NCBI GenBank assembly: GCA_044356305.1
Contig: JBIKWM010000042.1
Coordinates: 1-25,908 of the forward strand
From: JBIKWM01 sp044356305
Lineage (GTDB): Bacteria > Bacteroidota > Bacteroidia > UBA10329
DNA length: 25,908 nt
Reading direction: 5' to 3'
The translations under genes and the position numbers were made by a program. The notes under the pieces were generated by a model. That model saw only the letters and a program-made list of their open reading frames with translations. It had not been told where the DNA came from and ran no database searches. This document shows positions 7,051 to 15,726 of the stretch, piece by piece; position 1 is the stretch's first letter; every line of letters starts with the position of its first letter.

Positions 7051-9405
7051 ATGGAAACCACTTTATCCGATTTTCTCAAGGGCCTCAACACCCCACAACG
7101 TCAGGCCGTTGAGACCACTGAAGGCCCCGTGATGATCATTGCCGGTGCAGGATCGGGCAAGACCCGTGTACTCACCTATCGCGTTGCTCACCTGGTGAAC
7201 AGAGGGGTCGATTCATTCAACATCCTCGCCCTCACTTTCACCAACAAGGCTGCCCGCGAGATGCGCGAACGCATACATACCATAGTGGGCGGCACCGAGG
7301 CGAAGAATATCTGGATGGGCACATTCCACAGCGTGTTTGCCCGCATACTGAGGCAGGAGGCAGAGAAATTGGGTTTCCCCAAGGATTTCACGATTTACGA
7401 CACCAACGATTCGCGCAATCTCCTCAAGGCCATCATCAAGGAAGAGAATCTTGACGACAAGGTGTACAAACCGAGCATAGTGCATGCCCGCATCAGCAGC
7501 GCCAAGAACAACCTCATATCGGCCAACGAGTACCTCCAAAATGATGAGATATTCTCTGAGGACCGCCAGCAGATGAAACCCAAGCTGGGCATCGTCTTCA
7601 AGAAATACGCTGACCGCTGCTTCAAAGCAGGTGCAATGGACTTTGACGACCTGCTCTATTTCACCAACGTGCTGCTGCGCGATTTCCCCGAGGCGCTCAA
7701 TAAGTATCAGAACCGGTTCAGGTATATTATGGTGGATGAGTACCAGGATACCAACTACGCCCAGTACCTGATTGTGAAGCGTCTGGCGGCCCGATTCGAG
7801 AATATCTGCGTGGTGGGCGATGATGCCCAGAGCATCTACGCTTTCCGTGGTGCCAATATCCAGAACATCCTCAACTTCCGTAAGGATTATCCAGATGCAA
7901 AGACCTTCAAACTTGAACAGAACTACCGCAGTACCAAGCACATAGTTGGCGCGGCAAACAGCATTATTGCTAACAATCACGATCAACTTAAGAAAACCGT
8001 CTGGACGGATAATGATGAAGGGAGTCCTATTACCGTGACCCGCGCCCTGACAGACAATGAAGAGGGCATGCTGGTGGCCCGGTCCATTTTCGAGACCAAG
8101 ATGAATGAGCAGGCGCGCGACAGCGACTTTGCCATCCTGTACCGCACCAACGCTCAGAGCCGGGCCATTGAAGAGGCCCTGCGCAAGATGAACCTGCCAT
8201 ATAGGATCTATGGCGGCCTGAGCTTCTACGACCGCAAGGAGGTGCGCGACCTGATGGGTTATTTCAGGCTGGTGGTGAACCCCAAGGATGAAGAGGCCCT
8301 CAAACGCGTAATCAACTATCCGGCACGCGGCATAGGTGGCACCACATTGGACAAGATCATTGTGGTGGCCGACAGTTTCGGCATCAGCATGTGGGATGTG
8401 ATCAGCAACCCTGATATCCTGAATCAGGCTTTTGCAGGGGCAGTGGGCCGCAAGTTGCATGAGTTTGCGACCATGGTAATGAGCTTCAGGGCCGAACTGC
8501 CCACCCACGATGCATTCACTCTCGCATCGCGCATAGCCAATGCCAGCGGACTGATGAAGGATCTGTACGAGGACCGTACCCCCGAAGGAGTGAGCCGCTA
8601 TGAGAATATCCAGGAGCTGCTCAATGCAATAAAGGAGTTTGTTGAAGATGCCCCTGCCGAGGGCGAGATCCGCGAGAGCGAGGTGCGCACTCTGTCAGAG
8701 TTCACTGCCGAGATAGCTCTGCTTACCGATGCCGATAACGATAAAGATGCGGAGAGCCGCAACAAAGTGGCGCTGATGACCGTGCACTCGGCCAAGGGAC
8801 TTGAATTCCCGTACGTGTACATTGTAGGGCTGGAGGAGAACTTATTTCCATCGCAGATGGCCCTTGCCGACCGCAGGGACCTTGAGGAAGAACGGAGACT
8901 TTTCTATGTGGCCCTGACCCGCGCTGAGAAAAAGATCAACATCACGTATGCCATGAGCCGGTTCAAGTGGGGTAACATGACATACAGCGAACCGAGCCGT
9001 TTCATCGATGAACTGCCGCAGGAACATGTAGAAATGCTTGATTCACAAGAGGAATTCAGAAGGAAAAGTGTAAATTTGCAAGCTGATTCGCAAACTACAC
9101 TGTTCAAGCCGAAGTCTACAGAGTCCATGAGCACCACAACCGCACCAGCCCCCAAGCGCAATCTGCGCAAATACGATGACAGCCGCGTGACCGGCCCAGT
9201 GGACAGCACGGCTGGCAACAGCGGCAATGTGGAGAAGATCATCGTGGGCATGGACGTGATTCATGATAAGTTCGGCAAGGGCAAGGTGGTGCAGCTTGAT
9301 GGTGTGGCACCCAATGTGAAGGCCACCGTGTTCTTTCAGGGTGCCGGCAATAAGCAGCTCCTGCTCAAGTTCGCGCAGCTCCGTATCGTCAGTGCCCCAC
9401 GATGA
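7051..9405 (+). CDS. pcrA: UvrD/PcrA-family ATP-dependent DNA helicase
   Basis: This superfamily 1A 3'-5' helicase acts in nucleotide excision and mismatch repair and removes proteins from DNA. All motifs are visible: Q motif L-N-T-P-Q-R-Q-A-V, Walker A AGAGSGKT (residues 31-38), motif Ia L-A-L-T-F-T-N-K-A-A, Walker B MVDEYQDTN, motif III VVGDDAQSIYAFRGA, motif IV LEQNYRST, motif V VALMTVHSAKGLEFPYVY and motif VI RLFYVALTRAEKKI. The C terminus (about 730-784) has the Tudor-like G-M-D-V-I-H-D-K-F-G-K-G-K-V-V segment of PcrA that contacts RNA polymerase in other bacteria. Length 784 is normal. ATG 7051 is used; TTG 7042 lies inside the promoter box. Its stop overlaps the next gene as ATGA. Confidence 0.95.
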   Translation: METTLSDFLKGLNTPQRQAVETTEGPVMIIAGAGSGKTRVLTYRVAHLVNRGVDSFNILALTFTNKAAREMRERIHTIVGGTEAKNIWMGTFHSVFARILRQEAEKLGFPKDFTIYDTNDSRNLLKAIIKEENLDDKVYKPSIVHARISSAKNNLISANEYLQNDEIFSEDRQQMKPKLGIVFKKYADRCFKAGAMDFDDLLYFTNVLLRDFPEALNKYQNRFRYIMVDEYQDTNYAQYLIVKRLAARFENICVVGDDAQSIYAFRGANIQNILNFRKDYPDAKTFKLEQNYRSTKHIVGAANSIIANNHDQLKKTVWTDNDEGSPITVTRALTDNEEGMLVARSIFETKMNEQARDSDFAILYRTNAQSRAIEEALRKMNLPYRIYGGLSFYDRKEVRDLMGYFRLVVNPKDEEALKRVINYPARGIGGTTLDKIIVVADSFGISMWDVISNPDILNQAFAGAVGRKLHEFATMVMSFRAELPTHDAFTLASRIANASGLMKDLYEDRTPEGVSRYENIQELLNAIKEFVEDAPAEGEIRESEVRTLSEFTAEIALLTDADNDKDAESRNKVALMTVHSAKGLEFPYVYIVGLEENLFPSQMALADRRDLEEERRLFYVALTRAEKKINITYAMSRFKWGNMTYSEPSRFIDELPQEHVEMLDSQEEFRRKSVNLQADSQTTLFKPKSTESMSTTTAPAPKRNLRKYDDSRVTGPVDSTAGNSGNVEKIIVGMDVIHDKFGKGKVVQLDGVAPNVKATVFFQGAGNKQLLLKFAQLRIVSAPR

Positions 9406-10283
9406 AGTCTCGTTGGCGCCAAGAGGCTGACCTTCTCACCGCAGAGTGGTCGCGTCCTGGTGTTTATCTGGAGCTGGCACGTTCGTCTGCCTTGGTGGCA
9501 GGCATCTTTCTTATTCTCTATATCGGCTACGATTTCTCCACTGCCCTTGCGGCCGAACATTTCCTTATCGATACCACCCTCCACTTCGATAAGATCCAAT
9601 GGGGCAACAGCGATGGGTGGTATTCCCATGCCGTGAAACGCACCTTTATTTCTGGAGCCATCCTTGTGGCCATATTCTACGTTTTGCCATTGCTCATCTA
9701 CTATCTGTTCCGCAAGTCGCTCACAGTCAGTGTGCGCAGACTGTTGTTGGTCACCAGTCTGGTGAGTGGGGCCATCCTGATGCATCGTCTGGGCATGATG
9801 CCGTTGAAGTGGAATTACAACATCGGCTATTTCGGTGCATACATGTATTACAGCAAGAGTACCAGTTGGGCCATCACCATATTCGGAACCATTATCTATA
9901 TATCATCTACCTTTTTGTATATCAAGCCTTTATTGCAGACTGCCACAAACAAGGAGACGGTGCAGGGCACCCGTGCCCGCAGGAATTTCCTGTTTATGAA
10001 TGTGAGTCTGCCAATTTTCTTCGGTTGGCTGATCACGCTCATTGTCCAACTTCCCTATAATTCATTGCCCATTAGCGGGGCATTCATGTTCATGTTCGTC
10101 CACTCGGTCTTCATCTGGAGGTTGCCGAGCGAAGAGAACATACGCCTATTCAAATCGACCGAATCCTCAGTTTGGGAATTCGTCCCATTTGCCATTCTGG
10201 GCCTGATTATCCTAGCCTACCGCACGGTGTTCACGTGGGGTGTCGATATGGGAATCTTCGGTCAGATGTTCAATCTGTACTGA
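9402..10283 (+). CDS. Unknown polytopic membrane protein
   Basis: I do not recognise this 293-residue protein. After a charged N terminus of about 25 residues it shows about seven hydrophobic segments, near residues 29-50, 82-105, 111-128, 155-178, 196-218, 222-240 and 256-285. There is a polar, aromatic loop between the first two (D-K-I-Q-W-G-N-S-D-G-W-Y) and another after the third (K-W-N-Y-N-I-G-Y-F). No catalytic motif is evident. Its ATG overlaps the helicase stop by four bases, so the two are coupled in translation, although a shared function is not obvious. Its last 22 bases overlap the 3' end of the convergent TonB receptor gene. Confidence 0.75.
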   Translation: MKSRWRQEADLLTAEWSRPGVYLELARSSALVAGIFLILYIGYDFSTALAAEHFLIDTTLHFDKIQWGNSDGWYSHAVKRTFISGAILVAIFYVLPLLIYYLFRKSLTVSVRRLLLVTSLVSGAILMHRLGMMPLKWNYNIGYFGAYMYYSKSTSWAITIFGTIIYISSTFLYIKPLLQTATNKETVQGTRARRNFLFMNVSLPIFFGWLITLIVQLPYNSLPISGAFMFMFVHSVFIWRLPSEENIRLFKSTESSVWEFVPFAILGLIILAYRTVFTWGVDMGIFGQMFNLY

Positions 10284-12592
10284 ACCGTAAAGCTCCTCGG
10301 GGCCTCCATCACTCCGGGCCGCAGACTGTAAAATTCATTGGTCACGTTCTTGCCCACCACGGTGAACGAACTGCGCTTCGTGACACGGAATGTGAGGCGA
10401 AGATCCAAGGTCCAGATGCCGCGCTCGTTCAATTTGCGGTAATGGGCTATGCCACTGTTTATCAGGTTGAAATATCCATCTATCCGCTCCATGTAGCTGT
10501 TATACGCTACCGCACCGCCAATGGTGAACCGGCCCAGATCAAATTCCATGTCGCACTTGAACACGTTGCGTAAGCGATATTTCAGGAACCGGTTCAGATA
10601 CTGGGTCGTGTCTTCCATGGAGGTGAGTGTATCAGGGAAACTTCCGCTCTGAAACATGTTCTGGAGGAACACACCCACGTTTCGTTGCGATGTGTCAGAC
10701 TCCAGGTCGCCCGGATAATTGAACGTGTAGCCACCGTAAATGCGCAACGGAATCGGCCCGATGCGCCCATCGCCCGTGAGGCCGAGCTCAATACCTGCTA
10801 CCCGGGCATGTCCCACATTCGAAGCTCTGAATCCGAGTGTCGGTTCAAGCACACCTGAGCCATTGTCGATATTGAAGACGCCTGGCGAGAATTCAATCAT
10901 ATCCTTCATTTCCATCCAGAAGATGGCCAGATCAGCAAAGGCGTTCCAATTGCCGATCCTGAAACCCTGTTTCACTCCCAACTCTGCGCTCCATCCGCGC
11001 TCGCTCTGAAGACTGTCATTGGGCAATATGCGGATCACACTGCCTAAACTTGCCTGGATGTAGCGTTCAGCCACACTCGCAAAGCGGTATGATTGCCCGA
11101 AAGATGCTCTGATGTTGGTCTTCTTGGCCACCTGATAATTGATGCCCCCACGGAAAATGGGGTCCGAACTCTCGGTGCCGAGACCATGCACGATATACCA
11201 TTCATCGCGAATGCCGAAAAGGAGGTTTAACCGCTTACCAAGTTTCTTCTCCAATTGGGCATACAGTGCCGGATTCTCGGTGACAAGGGTTATATCAGGG
11301 TAAAGGGAACTGAAACTCCAGGTGTGGCTGAAACTTGTTCCTGCAATCAAGTGGAAGCGGTATTTGAATTCGTGCTGGAACCTATAGTCGGCATAAAGCA
11401 CATTGGATGTTGCGGTCAGGCCACCATCAGATCCATGCCTTGCAACCTGAAAGAAACGGCTGCGCACGGAATGACTGCCGTATTTCTCAGACACATAACT
11501 GATCTGTGGGTCAATGTTCAGGAAATAGTATTTGTCCCGGTTGTCGGTGCCGCTCATGGGTACATAGGCTCCTGTGGTGTCATCGGCCCATAGAATGAAG
11601 CGGCCACTCTGCTGGTACTGGATGTTGCCGGCAATGCCATAGGTCAGGCCCTTCACTTTCTTGTCGCGGTACCTCGTCTTGAAGTTGAAGCGGCCTATCT
11701 GCCTATGGCCCGTTTTTAGATATGTCTGGTCTGAGCTGACATGGCTGCCCACCACCAGATCGAGATTTCCGAAACGCTGGCGGTGCGAAATGAATGCACC
11801 AGCCAGAATGGGGCTCTCGCTCTCGTCCCACCAACGGGCACCTTTAAGCCTCGGGTTATTATAGAAACCCATGTACGTGCGCACATCGGTCTCAGGCTTT
11901 TCTCCGGCCCATCCGGTGCGTATGTGAATGACCCCGTTTAGAGCGCTACTGCCGTACATGCTGCTGGCAGCACCTTTCACCACCTCAACCTGCTCTGTCA
12001 CCTCAATGGGCATGTAGCCCCAGTGTATATCACCCATGTCACCGCTGAGCATGGGCATATCGTCAACCACCATCTGCACGCGGCTGCCTACCCCGTAGCT
12101 GTAGCCGCTGCCGCCCCGTATGCTCACCTGCCCATCAAGTACCGTTACTCCGGGAACCTTGTCCACGGCCGCCTTCAGGTCGGGCGCATTGTTGTTCTCA
12201 ATGAGGTAGTTCTTCACCACATCAATGGTCACCATCTCCTCATTTATCTTCTTCTCATACTGGCTCCCGGTCACCACAACTATATCAAGCTCCTTTGACT
12301 CTACCTGCAGCTTGATATCGATATTCTGAGTCTCACCTGCAACGAGGGTCACCTTCCGCTCGGCCTTACGATAACCAAGGAATGAGATGTTAAGGTTATT
12401 CACCCCCACATCTCCTTTGATCTCAAAGCGCCCATCGAGGTCAGTCACCGCCCCACGACCCACTGCCAGGGTCACATTCACGCCAATCAGAGTCTCGCCC
12501 GTGGCACCGTCCACCACCTTGCCGCGTATGGTCTGCGCCATGGTCAGCACAGGCAGGAGTAACAGGCACACAAGTGCAGCTGCACGTGTCAT
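10262..12592 (-). CDS. TonB-dependent outer membrane receptor with CarboxypepD_reg-like domain
   Basis: A signal peptide (MTRAAALVCLLLLPVLTMAQ) is followed by a carboxypeptidase-regulatory-like domain (about 21-100, TIRGKVVDGATGETLIGVNV), the TonB-box region L-D-I-V-V-V-T-G-S, a plug domain (about 125-235, with VSIRGGSGYSYG, VQMVVDDMPML and V-K-G-A-A-S-S-M-Y-G-S-S-A-L-N-G-V) and a 22-strand-type barrel ending in F-T-V-Q-Y-R-L-N-I. It imports a ligand across the outer membrane using TonB-ExbBD energy. No SusD partner is adjacent, so a siderophore, cobalamin or similar ligand is as likely as a glycan, but the ligand cannot be named. ATG 12592 is chosen over TTG 12613, which falls in the predicted -7 box. 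Confidence 0.9.
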   Translation of the reverse strand: MTRAAALVCLLLLPVLTMAQTIRGKVVDGATGETLIGVNVTLAVGRGAVTDLDGRFEIKGDVGVNNLNISFLGYRKAERKVTLVAGETQNIDIKLQVESKELDIVVVTGSQYEKKINEEMVTIDVVKNYLIENNNAPDLKAAVDKVPGVTVLDGQVSIRGGSGYSYGVGSRVQMVVDDMPMLSGDMGDIHWGYMPIEVTEQVEVVKGAASSMYGSSALNGVIHIRTGWAGEKPETDVRTYMGFYNNPRLKGARWWDESESPILAGAFISHRQRFGNLDLVVGSHVSSDQTYLKTGHRQIGRFNFKTRYRDKKVKGLTYGIAGNIQYQQSGRFILWADDTTGAYVPMSGTDNRDKYYFLNIDPQISYVSEKYGSHSVRSRFFQVARHGSDGGLTATSNVLYADYRFQHEFKYRFHLIAGTSFSHTWSFSSLYPDITLVTENPALYAQLEKKLGKRLNLLFGIRDEWYIVHGLGTESSDPIFRGGINYQVAKKTNIRASFGQSYRFASVAERYIQASLGSVIRILPNDSLQSERGWSAELGVKQGFRIGNWNAFADLAIFWMEMKDMIEFSPGVFNIDNGSGVLEPTLGFRASNVGHARVAGIELGLTGDGRIGPIPLRIYGGYTFNYPGDLESDTSQRNVGVFLQNMFQSGSFPDTLTSMEDTTQYLNRFLKYRLRNVFKCDMEFDLGRFTIGGAVAYNSYMERIDGYFNLINSGIAHYRKLNERGIWTLDLRLTFRVTKRSSFTVVGKNVTNEFYSLRPGVMEAPRSFTVQYRLNI

Positions 12593-12610
12593 ATCTTTTT
12601 TTTGGTCGGG

Positions 12611-12618
12611 CAAAATTA
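12611..12618 (-). promoter_or_regulatory. -7 box TAATTTTG upstream of the TonB receptor
   Basis: Minus-strand TAATTTTG is a perfect TAnnTTTG box, 18 bases before the ATG at 12592. I saw no convincing -33 TTTG. It lies in the divergent region shared with the gene at 12738. Confidence 0.45.
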
Positions 12619-12652
12619 CCGCTCACTCAGGTCGGCACGCAGTTGCACAGTA

Positions 12653-12685
12653 TTGAGGGAATGATCCGATTCCCGATTAGTTTTG
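12653..12685 (+). promoter_or_regulatory. Promoter upstream of the membrane protein/DUF3822/rsmD genes
   Basis: TTG at 12653-12655 and TAGTTTTG at 12678-12685 are separated by 22 bases, within the usual Bacteroidota range. The leader to the ATG at 12738 would be about 45 bases and contains a short CCCT-GAT-AGGG hairpin of unknown meaning. Confidence 0.55.
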
Positions 12686-12737
12686 CACGCCCCTGATAGG
12701 GCACGATCACAATACCAAACAACACAGCTAAACCAAG

Positions 12738-13502
12738 ATGGGAAACATCTGGAAGACCCTTGGCGACTATCTCTGGCCGGTCATTTTCGGCTTGAGCGGC
12801 CTATTCATCATATACATGGCTCTTTTCGGTGGCCAAAATGGCTACTGGCTGTTCGGGGGCACCCTGGTGGTTCTGGTGAGCCTTTTCATGCTGCTTATGA
12901 AACTTGAGGTGTTGGGTGGCAGTGCACAGAAACTTCTGTTGTTCGTGTTCCTGCCACTCTCGGTGGTCAGTGCCTTCTTCTGCTACCGCAGCATCATGGA
13001 CCGCATTGAGTTCAATGTGATGGAACAGGACAGGCGTGCCGATGTCATCGCTGCACTCAAAGACCTTCGTGCAGCTCAGATGGCCTACCGTTCTGAACAT
13101 CAGCACTACACATCCGATTTCGATAGCCTAATTCATTTCATTGAGAGCGAGCAGTTCAGGGTTGTGAAGGCCATAGGCCGGGTACCGGACAGCCTCACCG
13201 AGGCTCAGGCTCTGGCCGCGGGCATCATCAAGCGCGACACCATTCTGGTAGGTGTGCGCGACAGCCTGTTCAAAGAGCGGAGCGATCTGCAGAGCATCCG
13301 TTTCATCCCGCACAGCGAGAAAGTGCCCTTCAGCATGCGCTGTGGCAAAGTGATGAAAGGCGCAGTAGAGGTGCCTGTTTTTGAAGTGGTGGCTTCGTAC
13401 AAGGACATCTTTGCTGGTATCGAGGCCGTGTATTATGACCCCGAGAAGGAGTTAAGGGTAGGATCAATGGACGATCCATCTACCAGTGGCAACTGGGAAT
13501 GA
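12738..13502 (+). CDS. Conserved membrane protein with pilin-like ectodomain, unknown function
   Basis: This 254-residue protein has three N-terminal membrane segments (about residues 12-31, 36-57 and 65-87) and a soluble C-terminal part. Just after the third helix comes RADVIAALKDLRAAQMAYRS with E-H-Q-H-Y-T-S-D-F-D-S-L-I-H-F. This resembles the amphipathic helix of type II secretion pseudopilins, where a long helix is followed by a Y-T/Y-P-x-x-L motif, but no prepilin peptidase site is present. I recall similar unannotated proteins next to DUF3822 in other Bacteroidota. The stop overlaps the DUF3822 start. No function can be assigned; a cell-envelope role is only an inference. Confidence 0.7.
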   Translation: MGNIWKTLGDYLWPVIFGLSGLFIIYMALFGGQNGYWLFGGTLVVLVSLFMLLMKLEVLGGSAQKLLLFVFLPLSVVSAFFCYRSIMDRIEFNVMEQDRRADVIAALKDLRAAQMAYRSEHQHYTSDFDSLIHFIESEQFRVVKAIGRVPDSLTEAQALAAGIIKRDTILVGVRDSLFKERSDLQSIRFIPHSEKVPFSMRCGKVMKGAVEVPVFEVVASYKDIFAGIEAVYYDPEKELRVGSMDDPSTSGNWE

Positions 13503-14337
13503 TGTGACGGCCCTGGAGGCCTTGGGCCACAGCGGCCTGGATCTGCGCACTGAAGACGGCCGTGCCCAATCGGGTACGGCCGTCCTTATGTGTAGGAAGG
13601 GCGTTTTTGTGCTCGGTTACGATGGCGCACGCAAGCCTGTGAGTCTGCGTTCCATCGAATTCCCTGAGACCGTGGGCGATGCACGTTGGTCACAACGCGT
13701 GGGCCAAGCGTTGTCCAGCTATGGAAAGGCTGTGGGTCAGGTCACTGTCATGATTCATGGGGCCGATGAGATATTGATGCCTGAAGGGCTTGATGACCCT
13801 TCAGGTCGGGCAGACCTTTTCAGGCTTCAATTCCATGGCGAGCCTGATGATGCGAAGATTTCAGCCAAGGCTGCTGATAGTGTCACGCACCTTATCCGCA
13901 TACCAGGGGCGCTTGCGCATGAACTGGAGCGCTGGGCCCCCGGTTGTAAGTTGCAGGGTATCCAGAACGCCTTTGTGCGGCACTGCGAAAAAGCAGGGAA
14001 AGGGCCGCGCATCCACGTTATGGTGGTGGGCCGATGGGTCGATATCTACGCGCTCGGTGCCGATGGCGTCAGTCTCATCAACCGATTCGAGACCACTGGC
14101 GATGACGATGCACTCTATTTCGCCCTCAGTGCCGCAAAGGCTGCAGGCATCGATCCGGCAATGGCCGATGTTAGGGTCTCCACCTTTTTTGACGACACGA
14201 CTGAGCTGCAACGTACGCTCTCCCGCTATTTCAGATCGGTCAGGCCCGATGCACGCACCGAAAGTGTACCTTTCCCGTATCCATTCAACCGCGTGGCAGA
14301 AGATGTTGCGGTGGTGCTCTGGGATCTGCACGGATGA
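13486..14337 (+). CDS. DUF3822 family protein
   Basis: This 283-residue soluble protein resembles DUF3822, a Bacteroidota family I recall as having an actin/Hsp70-like ATPase fold, usually encoded just before rsmD. That neighbour is present here and is the main support. The visible pattern is an N-terminal strand repeat (V-L-M-C-R-K-G-V-F-V-L-G-Y) and a second half with IHVMVVGRWVDIYALGADG followed by INRFETTGDDDALYFALSAA, which resembles the phosphate-binding strands of the actin fold. The start is a GTG at 13486 overlapping the previous gene by 17 bases, or a GTG at 13504 just past its stop; sequence does not decide. Cellular role unknown. Confidence 0.7.
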   Translation: MATGNDVTALEALGHSGLDLRTEDGRAQSGTAVLMCRKGVFVLGYDGARKPVSLRSIEFPETVGDARWSQRVGQALSSYGKAVGQVTVMIHGADEILMPEGLDDPSGRADLFRLQFHGEPDDAKISAKAADSVTHLIRIPGALAHELERWAPGCKLQGIQNAFVRHCEKAGKGPRIHVMVVGRWVDIYALGADGVSLINRFETTGDDDALYFALSAAKAAGIDPAMADVRVSTFFDDTTELQRTLSRYFRSVRPDARTESVPFPYPFNRVAEDVAVVLWDLHG

Positions 14338-14493
14338 TTGCCCTGTCATGGGATATTACTCAGTGCCCGAAGGTGAGATCACCCAAAATCCCGAGAGTAT
14401 TTTGGCCAATAGACTCGGAGAATTCACAAGGACACATTGTCAGCATATGTGCCTAGGGGGTAGTGGATTCATGATTTTCCGTATCAGCCTTTC

Positions 14494-15036
14494 ATGCGCA
14501 TAATCTCAGGTACCTGCGGGGGGCGAAGGCTCAATCCGCCCAAGGGACTTCCGGTCCGGCCCACTACCGATCTGGCCAAGGAGGCGTTGTTCAATATCCT
14601 CAACAACCGGATTGACTTTGAAGGTTTGCGCGTGCTCGATCTGTGTTGTGGCACGGGCAGTATCAGTCTTGAATTCGCATCGCGCGGGGCTTTGAGCGTA
14701 ACAGCGGTCGATTCCAACAGGGCCTGTGCCGCCTTTGTGCGCGCTGCGGCCGGTCAGCTGGGCCTAAAGGTTGATACCGTTGTGGCCGATGTGACGCGTT
14801 TCCTTCATGGCCATCGTACACGGTACGACCTCATTTTCTGCGATCTGCCCTATGCACTGCCACTCCACCACGACCTTGTCTCGGTCATTTTTCAGAATGG
14901 GTCACTTGCGGATGAAGGCATACTCATCATGGAACACGGCCCTGACACAGATCTGGCCGACATGCCTCATTTCAAAGAGCTGCGCGCCTATGGGAAAGTG
15001 CGTTTCAGCTTTTTCGGTGCATCACAAGCGCAGTAG
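14494..15036 (+). CDS. rsmD: 16S rRNA (guanine966-N2)-methyltransferase RsmD
   Basis: It methylates G966 of 16S rRNA during 30S assembly. The N terminus MRIISGTCGGRRLNPPKG with R-P-T-T-D-L-A-K-E-A-L-F-N-I-L is the RsmD signature, followed by the SAM-binding VLDLCCGTGSISLEFASRGA. Length 180 fits the family. The catalytic motif, normally DPPY or DPPF, reads C-D-L-P-Y here because of a CTG codon at about 14843-14845, so the first Pro is replaced by Leu; it may still work but is unusual. It follows DUF3822 after 156 bases, a gap in which I see no gene or clear promoter. The 3' end overlaps the convergent trmN6 gene by 15 bases. Confidence 0.88.
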   Translation: MRIISGTCGGRRLNPPKGLPVRPTTDLAKEALFNILNNRIDFEGLRVLDLCCGTGSISLEFASRGALSVTAVDSNRACAAFVRAAAGQLGLKVDTVVADVTRFLHGHRTRYDLIFCDLPYALPLHHDLVSVIFQNGSLADEGILIMEHGPDTDLADMPHFKELRAYGKVRFSFFGASQAQ

Positions 15037-15726
15037 GTACGGGCCCAGAAGTGTCCGGTATTCCGAGGTTAACTGACCTGAACCATCTTTAATAAGCAGT
15101 TCGGTGCGCCTATTTGGGCCATCGCCTTTTGCAAAGCGGAGCAGCAACCGCACAGATGTTGATGCGGGCTGGGGAATCACTCGGCACACTTCGCGTACCT
15201 GTAGGTCAACTTCTTCGGCTGCGGCAAGGAATGTTGGACTTTCTCTTTCGGGGATGATGATGCACATGGCGCCATCGGCACGGAGCAATGGTGCCGCGTG
15301 GCTGAAGAGTAGGGTGGGAGTGAGCGATTCGGTGTGGCGCGCTCTGTGACGCGTGTCTGTTGCGGCCGGTGTGCTGCGCGAGAAGAAAGGAGGGTTGCTG
15401 ATGATAAGGTCGTAGCCCTGCCTATCTGGCGGTTGCCACAGGTGCAGCGCGCAGGCGTGCCCTGATATTCCCCCAAAAGATGACTGCATGAAATTCTTGG
15501 CGGCCTCTGCGGCAGCAAAAGGATCCACGTCAATGGCATGCACGGTTTTTGCACCTTTCTGAGCCATCATCAGTGCAATGAGGCCAGACCCTGTCCCAAT
15601 GTCCAACACAGTGGCCCCCGCATTCAATTGTGCCCATGCGCCAAGCAGCACACCATCGGTACCGACCTTGAAAGCGGAACTGTGATGGACCCTGAAACGC
15701 TTGAATTGAAAGTAAGGCTCAGGCAT
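15022..15726 (-). CDS. trmN6: tRNA1(Val) (adenine37-N6)-methyltransferase-like (TrmN6/YfiC)
   Basis: This 234-residue class I methyltransferase has the N-terminal block F-Q-F-K-R-F-R-V-H-H with S-A-F-K-V-G-T-D-G-V-L-L-G-A-W-A, the SAM motif VLDIGTGSGLIALMMAQ and the catalytic NPPF (in L-I-I-S-N-P-P-F-F). Together these define the YfiC/TrmN6 group that methylates the exocyclic N6 of A37 in tRNA1(Val). The order rpsP-rimM-trmN6 is a known Bacteroidota arrangement. It overlaps the rimM stop by eight bases at its start and rsmD by 15 bases at its end. The tRNA target is inferred from family membership. Confidence 0.88.
   Translation of the reverse strand: MPEPYFQFKRFRVHHSSAFKVGTDGVLLGAWAQLNAGATVLDIGTGSGLIALMMAQKGAKTVHAIDVDPFAAAEAAKNFMQSSFGGISGHACALHLWQPPDRQGYDLIISNPPFFSRSTPAATDTRHRARHTESLTPTLLFSHAAPLLRADGAMCIIIPERESPTFLAAAEEVDLQVREVCRVIPQPASTSVRLLLRFAKGDGPNRRTELLIKDGSGQLTSEYRTLLGPYLLRL

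Noticed and set aside
7213..8508. Long open frame of 431 codons on the minus strand within the helicase gene
   Set aside because: It lies fully antisense to a helicase with all motifs intact and has no recognisable domain; long antisense frames are expected in GC-rich coding DNA.
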